The notes beneath the pieces were generated by a model, which saw only the letters and a list, made by a program, of their open reading frames with translations, did not search any database and had not been told where the DNA came from. A DNA stretch of 20,366 bases from an uncultured Streptococcus sp. (lineage in GTDB: Bacteria; Bacillota; Bacilli; Lactobacillales; Streptococcaceae), in the NCBI GenBank assembly GCA_934215455.1, contig CAKPZX010000031.1:1-20366 (forward strand). Direction: 5' to 3'. A program made the translations under genes and the position numbers. Position 1 is the first letter of the stretch; the number at the start of each line of letters is the position of its first letter. Positions 14,103 through 20,366 of this stretch are shown one piece after another.

Positions 14103-15584
14103 ATGAGACTGCTCTTATCGAAAAAACAGAGACGCCAATTGCAATTGTTGGAAATCTTGATTAAGGAAAAAAGATGGTTCCACTTGAAAGAGTTGGCCAA
14201 GCGTTTGGATTGTACAGAACGTTCGTTAAAAGAAGATTTGTCTAATCTTCGTAGTACATTTGATGACTTTTTAATTGAATCCTCTACCAATGGGATCAAG
14301 ATCAGTTATGAGGATTCGGTTGGGCTAGAAGTGATCTATCATCACTTTTTTAAAGAATCACAAGCCTTTGCCTTGATTGAATATCTTTTCTTCAACAAGG
14401 ATGTTTCTAATGAATATATTTGCAGAAAGTTTGATCTGAGTTACCAATCTTTCTACCGCTTGATTCGGACGATCAATCAGAAGCTTCAAACCAAATACAA
14501 TGTAAAGATTGATTTGAAACCCTTGAATCTTGTCGGGGATGAAGTGGACGTTCGTTTCTTCTATGCCCAATATTTTGCGGAACGTTATTACTATATGGAG
14601 TGGCCTTTCCCAGAATTTAAAGAAGAGGCGGTGACCGATTTGATCACCTTCTTCTTCAAGCTCTATGGCTATCCATTGACCTTCTCTGTACTCAGGTCTT
14701 ATAAAGTTCTCTTGACAGTCTACTTATCACGGATTAAGCAAGGTTACTTCATCGACATGCCAACGAACTATGATGTGTATAAGGACCAGTATCAAGGGGT
14801 GACCAATGTCGAGGAGATGTTGCGCTACTTTAGCTTGCAGTTGGGTGTCGAGTTGAATGAAAAAGTGCTGGAGCAATTCTTCATCATCTTCATTCAAGAG
14901 AATTTCTATTTCAGCCCAGAAAGCTTGATCGAAGCTGCAGAAACAGATCCTTATGCCAAAGAATCAACGACGCTCATCAGAGATATGTTCAAGGATCTAT
15001 GCTATACCTATGATTTAGACATTGAAAATCTGGATGAGATGTTGATGCATGTCCATAACACGTCTCATCTCGATCGGAAGGAATTATTCTCTGAGTTTCT
15101 TTTATTTGATACCAAGACCAATACCAACGAAGATTTCATGAGCATCTTCCCAGCCTTCTATGATGATTTGAAGGAGCATATCATCACTTATATGAAGACC
15201 ATGAAGCATGATCTGAATGAAGAGATCATCAAGCACATGATCTACACGGTCTACACTCACTGGGAACGTCTCTTGCCGCAGTTATTGCGCCGTCGGAAGT
15301 CTATTAAGGTCTTGATTATCAGTCGTTTTGACGATCACCATGCCAAATCCATGATCGATTTTCTTGATTTCTACTGTACGGATAACTTTGAATTTACGCA
15401 GATGATCAAGTACAATCTGACAGTGGATGATATCGAAGCTTCGGATGCCGACGTAGTGGTGGCCAACTTTATGATGCCTGAATTAAAGAAAAAACCATTT
15501 ATTTGTACAAGTAGTCTCTCATCGCTTGAGCTGGTTGAAAAACTCAATGCCTTCTTTTATGATTTTACCAGTGCAGAACACTAA
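14103..15584 (+). CDS. Mga/MgaSpn-family transcriptional regulator
   Basis: At 493 aa it has the same length as pneumococcal MgaSpn as I recall, and similar segments throughout. The N-terminal HTH region is about 1-60 (LLSKKQRRQLQLLEIL, ELAKRLDCTERSLKEDL), followed by a second winged-helix region (about 65-140). PRD-like regulatory domains span about 170-390 (HVHNTSHLDRKELFSEF, YTVYTHWERLLPQLL). The C-terminal domain resembles a PTS EIIB fold (about 400-490: KVLIISRFDDHHAKSMIDFL). Family members are global activators of virulence and surface genes, tuned by PTS phosphorylation of PRD histidines; His residues are present in the PRD region. Targets are not evident locally, and the gene stands alone between a terminator and repeat copy B. 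Confidence 0.9.
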   Translation: MRLLLSKKQRRQLQLLEILIKEKRWFHLKELAKRLDCTERSLKEDLSNLRSTFDDFLIESSTNGIKISYEDSVGLEVIYHHFFKESQAFALIEYLFFNKDVSNEYICRKFDLSYQSFYRLIRTINQKLQTKYNVKIDLKPLNLVGDEVDVRFFYAQYFAERYYYMEWPFPEFKEEAVTDLITFFFKLYGYPLTFSVLRSYKVLLTVYLSRIKQGYFIDMPTNYDVYKDQYQGVTNVEEMLRYFSLQLGVELNEKVLEQFFIIFIQENFYFSPESLIEAAETDPYAKESTTLIRDMFKDLCYTYDLDIENLDEMLMHVHNTSHLDRKELFSEFLLFDTKTNTNEDFMSIFPAFYDDLKEHIITYMKTMKHDLNEEIIKHMIYTVYTHWERLLPQLLRRRKSIKVLIISRFDDHHAKSMIDFLDFYCTDNFEFTQMIKYNLTVDDIEASDADVVVANFMMPELKKKPFICTSSLSSLELVEKLNAFFYDFTSAEH

Positions 15585-15585
15585 A

Positions 15586-15753
15586 GACAAAGTCTTCTTA
15601 GAAACTTTCCTTAGGTGAGTACGGACGTCAGCGAACTTCGAAGAAGTTCCATGACTTAGTTTTGGAACTGGGGTTCCAAAACTCCCGAGTGCTAGAAACA
15701 ATCGTGTTTCTAGCACTTTTCTCACGGCGGAAAGTTTCAGTGTAGGTTTGAAT
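15586..15753 (+). repeat. 168-bp structured repeat, copy B
   Basis: This copy starts two bases after the regulator's stop codon. The closing stem is 10 bp (GAAACTTTCC from 15601 with GGAAAGTTTC ending 15739), then GTGAG/CTCAC. H1 is identical in its stem to copy A (loop GAA instead of TAC). H2 reads AGTTTTGGAA/TTCCAAAACT. H3 reads AGTGCTAGAAAC/GTTTCTAGCACT followed by TTTT. Compared with copy A, four H2 pairs and two H3 pairs changed on both sides while staying paired. It is in the same orientation as copy A and also at the 3' end of a plus-strand gene. H3 may provide the regulator's transcription stop. Confidence 0.9.
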
Positions 15754-15805
15754 GAAACGATTATATATTTTGTTTTAAGTTTTCAGCGTCACTTAGGTTA
15801 TTTTA

Positions 15806-15827
15806 TGTGAAAAACAAAATGTTCACA
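15806..15827. promoter_or_regulatory. Short inverted repeat, possible operator
   Basis: TGTGAA and TTCACA (15806-15811 and 15822-15827) separated by 10 nt in AT-rich DNA between repeat copy B and the next terminator. The half-sites look operator-like, but the spacing does not fit a CRP-type site and no regulator can be named. Confidence 0.25.
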
Positions 15828-15831
15828 TTCT

Positions 15832-15858
15832 AAAATCAGGACCTGGTCCTGATTTTTT
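15832..15858 (+). terminator. Terminator between repeat copy B and the CNNM-family gene
   Basis: An 11-bp perfect stem (15832-15842 with 15846-15856), tight CTG loop and a T-run 15853-15858. It insulates the following gene from the regulator transcript. Confidence 0.85.
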
Positions 15859-15908
15859 GATGGTAAAAAAAGAAAATTTTATAGAAGAATGCAGGCTCTC
15901 CTATTTTG

Positions 15909-15917
15909 TGGTATAAT
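15909..15917 (+). promoter_or_regulatory. Extended -10 promoter of the CNNM-family gene
   Basis: TGG-TATAAT (15909-15917) is a perfect extended -10; no good -35 is seen at the right distance. The start would be near 15924, leaving a 25-nt leader with GGAGG ahead of the ATG at 15949. Confidence 0.7.
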
Positions 15918-15948
15918 ATACGATATTATATACTGGAGGAATTTATCC

Positions 15949-17298
15949 ATGGAAGACCCTGGCAGTCAGGAAATTTTACTGGAATTTATTTTATTGATTG
16001 TTTTGACATTATTGAACGCCTTTTTCTCGGCGGCTGAAATGTCAATGGTATCGTTGAATCGCTCTCGTGTAGAGCAAAAGGCTGAAGAAGGAGATAAAAA
16101 ATATATTCGTCTTCTTAGCGTATTGGAACAACCGAACCATTTCTTATCCACTATTCAGGTGGGGATCACCTTGATTAACATCTTATCTGGGGCGAGTCTT
16201 GCAGAAAGTCTCGGTCATGTCATTGCTGGATGGATGGGCAATACCAAAACAGCTCTTGCAGCTGGAAGCTTTTTATCTCTAGCATTTTTGACTTATATTT
16301 CGATCGTATTTGGGGAACTCTATCCGAAACGAATCGCTATGAACCTAAAAGATGAGTTGGCTGTTCGAACAGCTCCGATTGTGATTCTATTAGGAAAAAT
16401 TGTTAGCCCCTTTGTTTGGTTGCTTTCAGCGTCGACCAACCTTTTAAGCCGTATCACGCCAATGGAATTCGATGATGCGGATGAAAAGATGACGCGGGAT
16501 GAAATCGAGTATATGCTGACCAATAGTGAAGCAACACTAGATGCGGACGAGATTGAGATGCTCCAAGGGATCTTTTCATTAGATGAAATGGTAGCGCGTG
16601 AAGTCATGGTCCCACGGACAGATGCCTTCATGGTCGATATCAATGATGATACCAAAGAAATTATTGAAAGTATCCTCAAGCAAAACTTTTCACGAATTCC
16701 TGTCTATGATGATGACAAGGACAATGTCATCGGTCTCATCCATACCAAACGTCTCTTGAACGAAGGATTTATCAATGGCTTTGATAATATTGTCTTAAGA
16801 AAGATTTTACAAGAACCTTTGTTTGTTCCAGAAACCATTTTTGTGGATGATCTTTTGAAGGAATTGCGTAATACGCAAAATCAAATGGCCATTCTGCTCG
16901 ATGAATATGGTGGAATGTCTGGTTTGGTTACTCTTGAAGACTTGTTAGAAGAAATCGTCGGTGAAATTGACGATGAGACTGACAAAGCAGAAATTGATGT
17001 CTTTGAAATTGCAGACAATACTTATTTTGTACAAGGAGCCATGTCTCTAAATGACTTTAACGAATATTTTGACGTTGAGTTGGAAAGTGATGATGTGGAT
17101 ACTATTGCGGGGTATTATCTGACAGAGGTTGGGCGAATTCCAACCTTGAAAGAGCGGCTCAGCTGTGAAGTCGATAGTCAAAAGAAACACTTGATCTTGA
17201 CTAATGACAAGGTGAAAAATGGTCGTGTGACCAAGGTGAAAGTTGAAATTTCCGAAATCGTCGAAGAAGATGAAGAAACCAAATCAAAAGAAGATTAG
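15949..17298 (+). CDS. CNNM/CorC-family membrane protein (DUF21, CBS pair, CorC_HlyC domain)
   Basis: This 449-aa protein is of the type annotated as hemolysin-like or Mg/Co efflux. The N-terminal DUF21 membrane domain (about 10-185) contains FFSAAEMSMVSLNRSR (25-40) and the conserved FGELYPKR (121-128). Two CBS domains follow (about 215-275 and 283-340), the second ending LLDEYGGMSGLVTLEDLLEE. The C-terminal CorC_HlyC domain spans about 355-435. Family members transport or sense divalent cations, with CBS domains binding adenine nucleotides; true haemolysis is not implied. The start at 15949 has GGAGG 9 nt upstream. An in-frame ATG at 15889 lies before the promoter and is rejected. It is monocistronic, with terminators on both sides. 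Confidence 0.92.
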   Translation: MEDPGSQEILLEFILLIVLTLLNAFFSAAEMSMVSLNRSRVEQKAEEGDKKYIRLLSVLEQPNHFLSTIQVGITLINILSGASLAESLGHVIAGWMGNTKTALAAGSFLSLAFLTYISIVFGELYPKRIAMNLKDELAVRTAPIVILLGKIVSPFVWLLSASTNLLSRITPMEFDDADEKMTRDEIEYMLTNSEATLDADEIEMLQGIFSLDEMVAREVMVPRTDAFMVDINDDTKEIIESILKQNFSRIPVYDDDKDNVIGLIHTKRLLNEGFINGFDNIVLRKILQEPLFVPETIFVDDLLKELRNTQNQMAILLDEYGGMSGLVTLEDLLEEIVGEIDDETDKAEIDVFEIADNTYFVQGAMSLNDFNEYFDVELESDDVDTIAGYYLTEVGRIPTLKERLSCEVDSQKKHLILTNDKVKNGRVTKVKVEISEIVEEDEETKSKED

Positions 17299-17303
17299 AA
17301 AAT

Positions 17304-17337
17304 AGAGGCCTGGACGTGTTCCAGCCTCTGTTTTTTT
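17304..17337 (+). terminator. Terminator after the CNNM-family gene
   Basis: AGAGG/CCTCT (17304-17308 with 17325-17329) and CTGGA/TCCAG (17310-17314 with 17320-17324) stack with one bulged C. Loop CGTGT; seven T follow at 17331-17337. Confidence 0.9.
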
Positions 17338-17390
17338 CTTGTCAGAGCTAGTTGAATTTTCAAAAAATTTTAAAAATTTCTGAAATAGTC

Positions 17391-17419
17391 TTGACAGCCA
17401 AAAAAAATTAAGGTAAGAT
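17391..17419 (+). promoter_or_regulatory. Promoter of the TrpX-type ABC importer operon
   Basis: A perfect -35 TTGACA (17391-17396), a 17-nt A-rich spacer and -10 TAAGAT (17414-17419). Expected start near 17426, about 280 nt before the first structural gene. Confidence 0.75.
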
Positions 17420-17452
17420 AATACCCATAAATAAAGAAAGCAGAAAATAAAC

Positions 17453-17506
17453 ATGAAGCAACAAGCCATTTCAACTCAAAAATTTTACTTTAGCTACTTT
17501 AGATAG
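17453..17506 (+). CDS. Leader peptide, Phe/Tyr-rich (17 aa)
   Basis: The short frame MKQQAISTQKFYFSYFR begins at an ATG about 27 nt after the predicted transcript start and ends in TAG at 17504-17506. AGAAAG at 17435-17440 matches the 5' part of the extended ribosome binding consensus in correct register. Five of the last seven residues are aromatic (three Phe, two Tyr) and there is no Trp. The stop codon abuts the first strand of a chain of alternative stems. It looks like an attenuation leader whose translation senses charged tRNA-Phe/Tyr. The coding assignment rests on position and composition, not on homology. Confidence 0.65.
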   Translation: MKQQAISTQKFYFSYFR

Positions 17507-17678
17507 TGTTTGTAGACATGATCTCATGGATGCAAACAACCCAAGCAATTTGTTTGTATCTATGTGGCTAAGATTTTTGATGATGGTCCATAGAGCTAGT
17601 ATCTAAATGGACCGAGGTTTTGTAACTTGTTGGAGAATTTCAAGCATCCGTTTAGAGAATGATCTAAGCGGATTTTTT
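17507..17678 (+). promoter_or_regulatory. Transcription attenuator of the ABC importer operon (relay of alternative stems)
   Basis: The seven strands pair in two mutually exclusive sets. Set ON: 1:2 (17507-17519 with 17526-17538), 3:4 (17560-17567 with 17587-17593), 5:6 antiterminator (17602-17611 with 17647-17656, 10 bp, one G-U). Set OFF: 2:3 (17525-17539 with 17550-17564, 15 bp, two G-U), 4:5 (17584-17594 with 17602-17614), 6:7 terminator. A ribosome finishing the leader peptide would cover strand 1 and favour OFF. One stalled at the Phe/Tyr codons would leave strand 1 free and favour ON. No T-box consensus is present. Pairings are read directly from the sequence; the switching logic is inference. 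Confidence 0.65.
17646..17678 (+). terminator. Attenuator terminator before the binding-protein gene
   Basis: An 11-bp stem (17646-17656 with 17663-17673, one G-U), loop GAATGA, six T (17673-17678). It lies 27 nt before the structural gene's ATG, the position expected of an attenuator. Confidence 0.85.
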
Positions 17679-17705
17679 GTTTATTTGCAGAAAAGGAGTC
17701 AAAAA

Positions 17706-18683
17706 ATGAAAGTAGTGAAGAAATTACTAGCACCTGTCCTGGTTGTAGGACTTCTGTTAACCTCATTGGTGACCTTGCACCATCTGAAGGATGCTAAAAA
17801 GGACAATGTCTTTCGAATTGGGATTTCCCAATACATCACCCATAAGTCGCTCGATGCAACACGAAAAGGCTTTATCGAAGAGTTGAAGAAAGAAGGCTAT
17901 GTAGATGGGAAAAATATCCAAATTGATTTCCAAAATGCTCAAGGGGAGCAACGAAATCTGAAAAACATTTCCAAACAATTGGCGGAAGAGAGTGATCTAG
18001 TCTTTGCGATTGCAACACCTTCGGCTCAAAGTTTGGCTAATACGACGAAAACAACGCCGGTTGTCTTCTCAGCTGTGACCGACCCATTGGCAGCGAAATT
18101 GGTGAAAAACTTGAAAGAACCTGGTGGCAATATCACAGGGACAAGTGACCAGTCAGACGATGCGATCTCTACACAGGTAGACATGATTAAGCAAGTACTT
18201 CCAACGGCGAAAACAGTTGGGATCCTCTATACGCAAAGTGAGCCTAACTCAGTTGTCCAAAAAGACAATGCGAAGAAGATCCTAGAAGCTAAAGGCTATC
18301 AAGTGGTTGAAAAAACCATTCTCGATAGTAACAATGTGAAAGCTGCAGCAGACAGTATCATGTCAGAAGCAGATATCGTCTTTGTTCCGACGGATAACAT
18401 CATCTCTTCTACAATGGACACTGTAAAACAAGTATCTATCAGCCATAAGGTGCCAGTTTTTGGTGGATCTGCTGAGATGGTAGCTACTGGTGGCTTGTAC
18501 AACTTTGGTACTGATTATGAGGAATTGGGAAGACAAGCTGCTCGGATGGCCATTCGCATCATGAAGGGTGAGAAACCTGGCAAAGTTGCAGTTGAAACAC
18601 CTGAAAAATTAGAATTGCATACCAATAAAGAGATGGCTAAAGAACTTGGAATTGATATTAGCTCGTTGAAGGTAGAAAAATAG
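17706..18683 (+). CDS. trpX: ABC transporter substrate-binding protein, TrpX family (aromatic amino acid import)
   Basis: This 325-aa protein of the ABC_sub_bind family contains two periplasmic-binding-like lobes. Typical segments are FRIGISQYITHKSLDATRKG (about 35-54), VFAIATPSAQSLA, PVVFSAVTDPLAAKLV, VPTDNIISSTMD and PVFGGSAEMVATGG. The family is usually annotated as tryptophan-binding in streptococci. The N-terminus has a hydrophobic helix (about 7-24) but no lipobox cysteine, and the whole protein lacks cysteine. It is therefore probably held by an uncleaved anchor or secreted, not lipidated. The start at 17706 follows GGAG and the attenuator; a longer in-frame start at 17607 falls inside the attenuator and is rejected. 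It is first in a three-gene importer operon. Confidence 0.88.
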   Translation: MKVVKKLLAPVLVVGLLLTSLVTLHHLKDAKKDNVFRIGISQYITHKSLDATRKGFIEELKKEGYVDGKNIQIDFQNAQGEQRNLKNISKQLAEESDLVFAIATPSAQSLANTTKTTPVVFSAVTDPLAAKLVKNLKEPGGNITGTSDQSDDAISTQVDMIKQVLPTAKTVGILYTQSEPNSVVQKDNAKKILEAKGYQVVEKTILDSNNVKAAADSIMSEADIVFVPTDNIISSTMDTVKQVSISHKVPVFGGSAEMVATGGLYNFGTDYEELGRQAARMAIRIMKGEKPGKVAVETPEKLELHTNKEMAKELGIDISSLKVEK

Positions 18684-18693
18684 GAGGTTTGAG

Positions 18694-19587
18694 ATGAATT
18701 TCGTTTTATCAAGTTTATCAGAAGGTTTATTGTGGTCGATCATGGCGATCGGTGTTTACTTAACATTTCGAATTTTAGATATCGCCGACATGACGGCTGA
18801 AGGAGCCTTTCCACTTGGGGCTGCAGTTGTAGCCTCCCAAATTCAAGCCGGAAGAAATCCTTGGCTTGCAACTTTGATGGGTTTCCTAGCAGGAATGATC
18901 GCAGGATTGGTTTCTGGGGTTCTCCATACAAAAATGAAAATTCCAGCCCTCTTGACAGGGATTGTCACTTTGACCGGTCTCTACTCTATCAATATTAAAA
19001 TCATGGGGGGAGTACCCAACCTCTCTATTGGTGATGCCAGTACCATTTTCAAAAATGTCATGAAATTGGGCCTTTCCAATGAAGAAGCAGTCTTTTTGAT
19101 TAGTATTTCTTGCTTGATCATCGTCTGTATCTTATTGACCCTCTTAATGAAGACGCAACTTGGCTTGGTTTTGCGCTCGACTGGTGATAACATTCCAATG
19201 AGTGAGGCAAACGGGGTCAATGTAGATAACATGAAGATGTTGGGCTACATGATTTCAAATGGATTGATTGCCCTGTGTGGAGCCATGTTTGCACAAAATG
19301 ATGGTTTCTCAGATGTGACTTCTGGGACAGGGACGATCGTAGTCGGCTTGAGTGCTGTGATTATCGCTGAAGTTTTGATCCACGAATTGACCATTGGTTG
19401 GCGCTTGCTTTCAATCGGGGTTGGAGCCATTGTTTACCGTTTGATTATCTTAAATATTTACGAGATCCCAAATCTCGATCAAAATATGGTCCGTCTCTTC
19501 AATGCGATCTTGCTTGCGATTGTCTTGTTCGCTCCTGAGGCGCAAAAACGTCTTCGTGTTCGTGGATTGAAGTTAGGAAATAAGTAG
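18694..19587 (+). CDS. ABC importer permease of the TrpX-type system
   Basis: This 297-aa membrane protein has about eight helices and resembles the branched-chain/ribose-type permease family. Segments include LTFRILDIADMTAEGAFPLG near the N-terminus, then KIPALLTGIVTLTGLYSINIKIMGG. The likely ATPase-coupling segment TQLGLVLRSTGDNIPMSEANG is at about 152-172, followed by a glycine-rich GTGTIVVGLSAVIIAE. The ATG at 18694 follows the binding-protein stop by 10 nt with AGGAGG just upstream. It forms the channel for the substrate delivered by the upstream protein; the substrate is assigned by neighbour only. The usual name in streptococci would be trpY. Confidence 0.88.
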   Translation: MNFVLSSLSEGLLWSIMAIGVYLTFRILDIADMTAEGAFPLGAAVVASQIQAGRNPWLATLMGFLAGMIAGLVSGVLHTKMKIPALLTGIVTLTGLYSINIKIMGGVPNLSIGDASTIFKNVMKLGLSNEEAVFLISISCLIIVCILLTLLMKTQLGLVLRSTGDNIPMSEANGVNVDNMKMLGYMISNGLIALCGAMFAQNDGFSDVTSGTGTIVVGLSAVIIAEVLIHELTIGWRLLSIGVGAIVYRLIILNIYEIPNLDQNMVRLFNAILLAIVLFAPEAQKRLRVRGLKLGNK

Positions 19588-19596
19588 GAGAAAAGT

Positions 19597-20366
19597 ATGG
19601 CAACATTATTATCAATTGAAGGCATTCATAAGACATTTGAAGCAGGAACGGTTAATGAAAACCATGTCTTAAAAGGCTTGGATCTCCAAGTGGAAGAAGG
19701 AGATTTCATTTCGGTTATCGGTGGAAATGGAGCTGGGAAATCAACCTTGATGAACATCTTGGCAGGAAATCTAGTCGTGGATGAAGGGGATATCTTGCTA
19801 GAAGGTAACTCCATTAAAAATACGAGTGTTCGGAAGCGTGCGAAAGATATTGCGCGTGTCTTCCAAGATCCTAAGATGGGGACGGCTTCTCGTTTGACCA
19901 TTGAAGAAAATATGGCGATTGCCCAACGTCGGGGGAAATCTCGTGGTTTGAGCTGGGGAGTTCGGGAGAAAGATCGCGAATTGTTCCGTGAAGCCTTGAA
20001 GGAACTGAATATCGGTTTAGAGAATCGTCTCAAGGTAGATACCCAATATTTGTCTGGTGGGCAACGTCAAGCTTTGACCTTGGTCATGGCAGCTTTGGTT
20101 AGACCAAAACTCTTGCTTCTGGATGAACATACCGCAGCGCTCGATCCAAAGACTAGTGAAATGGTCATGGAATTGACCCAAAAGATCGTGGAAAGCCATG
20201 ATTTGACAACCTTGATGATTACGCATGATATGAACCATGCGATTGAATACGGCAACCGCTTGATCATGCTCTACCAAGGCAAGGTCGTGGTCGACGTCAA
20301 AGGAGAAGAAAAGAAAAACCTAACGGTTGAAGATTTGATGCGCCTCTTCCAACAAAACAGTGGTGA
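19597..20366 (+). CDS. ABC importer ATP-binding protein of the TrpX-type system, 3' end cut by the window
   Basis: The frame is open from the ATG at 19597 to the last base, giving 256 residues without a stop, so only a few residues are probably missing. Walker A is GGNGAGKST (42-50), signature LSGGQRQ (152-158), Walker B LLLLDE (172-177, with Asp176 and Glu177), followed by HTAALDPK. The switch His is at about 210 (MITHDMNHA). All catalytic residues are present. GTAGGAG lies upstream of the ATG and the gap from the permease is 9 nt. It energises import together with the two upstream genes; the usual name would be trpZ. Confidence 0.9.
   Translation, partial: MATLLSIEGIHKTFEAGTVNENHVLKGLDLQVEEGDFISVIGGNGAGKSTLMNILAGNLVVDEGDILLEGNSIKNTSVRKRAKDIARVFQDPKMGTASRLTIEENMAIAQRRGKSRGLSWGVREKDRELFREALKELNIGLENRLKVDTQYLSGGQRQALTLVMAALVRPKLLLLDEHTAALDPKTSEMVMELTQKIVESHDLTTLMITHDMNHAIEYGNRLIMLYQGKVVVDVKGEEKKNLTVEDLMRLFQQNSG

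Noticed and set aside
15806..15827. CRP/FNR-type operator
   Set aside because: Half-sites TGTGA/TCACA are 12 nt apart rather than 6; reported only as a generic inverted repeat.
15889..15948. Upstream ATG adding 20 residues to the CNNM-family protein
   Set aside because: The extension starts before the extended -10 element and would not be transcribed from it; the ATG at 15949 has GGAGG.
17607..17705. In-frame N-terminal extension of the TrpX-type gene starting at 17607
   Set aside because: It runs through the antiterminator and terminator strands, lacks a ribosome binding site, and precedes the normal positively charged signal start MKVVKKLLAPV, which has GGAG upstream.
17507..17705. T-box riboswitch ahead of the ABC importer
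   Set aside because: The conserved T-box bulge sequence (AGGGTGGNACCGCG-like) and the standard specifier architecture are not present.
1..20366. CRISPR array, tRNA, rRNA, IS transposase or prophage genes
   Set aside because: I scanned for regular spaced repeats, tRNA-like cloverleaves and mobile-element proteins and found none; the only dispersed repeat is the two-copy element.

Overview
The window looks like a chromosomal segment of an oral Streptococcus of the mitis/sanguinis/parasanguinis type. Evidence: the xerD-like/scpA/scpB/rluB/yidD gene order, the trkA-trkH pair, a ribU gene under an FMN riboswitch, an Mga/MgaSpn-like regulator, moderately low GC, strong AGGAGG ribosome binding sites and many compact U-tailed terminators. 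Species is inferred from remembered gene content only. There is no phage, IS transposase, CRISPR array, tRNA or rRNA in the window.

Layout. (1) 1-2361, plus: the end of a XerD-like recombinase, then scpA, scpB, rluB and yidD, all overlapping by 1-17 nt (chromosome condensation, rRNA pseudouridylation, membrane protein insertion). (2) 2438-5238, minus: potassium uptake pair trkA-trkH, convergent with the first operon across a shared hairpin. (3) 5239-6114: a promoter, a two-hairpin leader ending in an intrinsic terminator, then trmL. (4) 6158-7762: terminator with embedded promoter, FMN riboswitch, ribU and a PAP2 phosphatase. (5) 7778-11634: terminator with embedded promoter, mnmL-mnmM (tRNA wobble uridine modification), an unrecognised 84-aa gene and a CPA1 cation/proton antiporter. 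(6) 11635-11958: the first copy of a 168-bp structured repeat, bracketed by two near-identical terminators. (7) 11959-13967: an orphan ABC ATPase and an AI-2E-family membrane protein, divergent around an inverted repeat. (8) 14103-15584: an Mga-family regulator, with the second repeat copy directly behind it. (9) 15949-17298: a CNNM/CorC-type membrane protein. (10) 17391-20366: a long leader followed by a TrpX-type ABC importer (binding protein, permease, ATPase cut by the window end).

Most of the unusual signal is in the non-coding DNA. The leader of the ABC importer encodes a 17-residue peptide with a Phe/Tyr-rich run (FYFSYF). It is followed by a chain of mutually exclusive stems ending in an intrinsic terminator, which reads as a complete ribosome-mediated attenuator responding to Phe/Tyr rather than Trp. 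The two repeat copies align without gaps. Substitutions in their two variable hairpins include six double compensatory base-pair changes, so the element is selected for, or copied from a family selected for, RNA (or single-strand DNA) structure. The trmL leader also has a plausible terminator/antiterminator switch with no class I recognise. The mnmL promoter lies so close to the ATG that a leaderless mRNA is predicted.

Three genes (trmL, mnmL, mnmM) act on the tRNA wobble position 34, in two neighbouring but separate transcription units. Every inter-gene stretch over 300 bases (5239-5571, 6115-6564, 11635-11958, 15585-15948, 17299-17705) is accounted for in the feature list.
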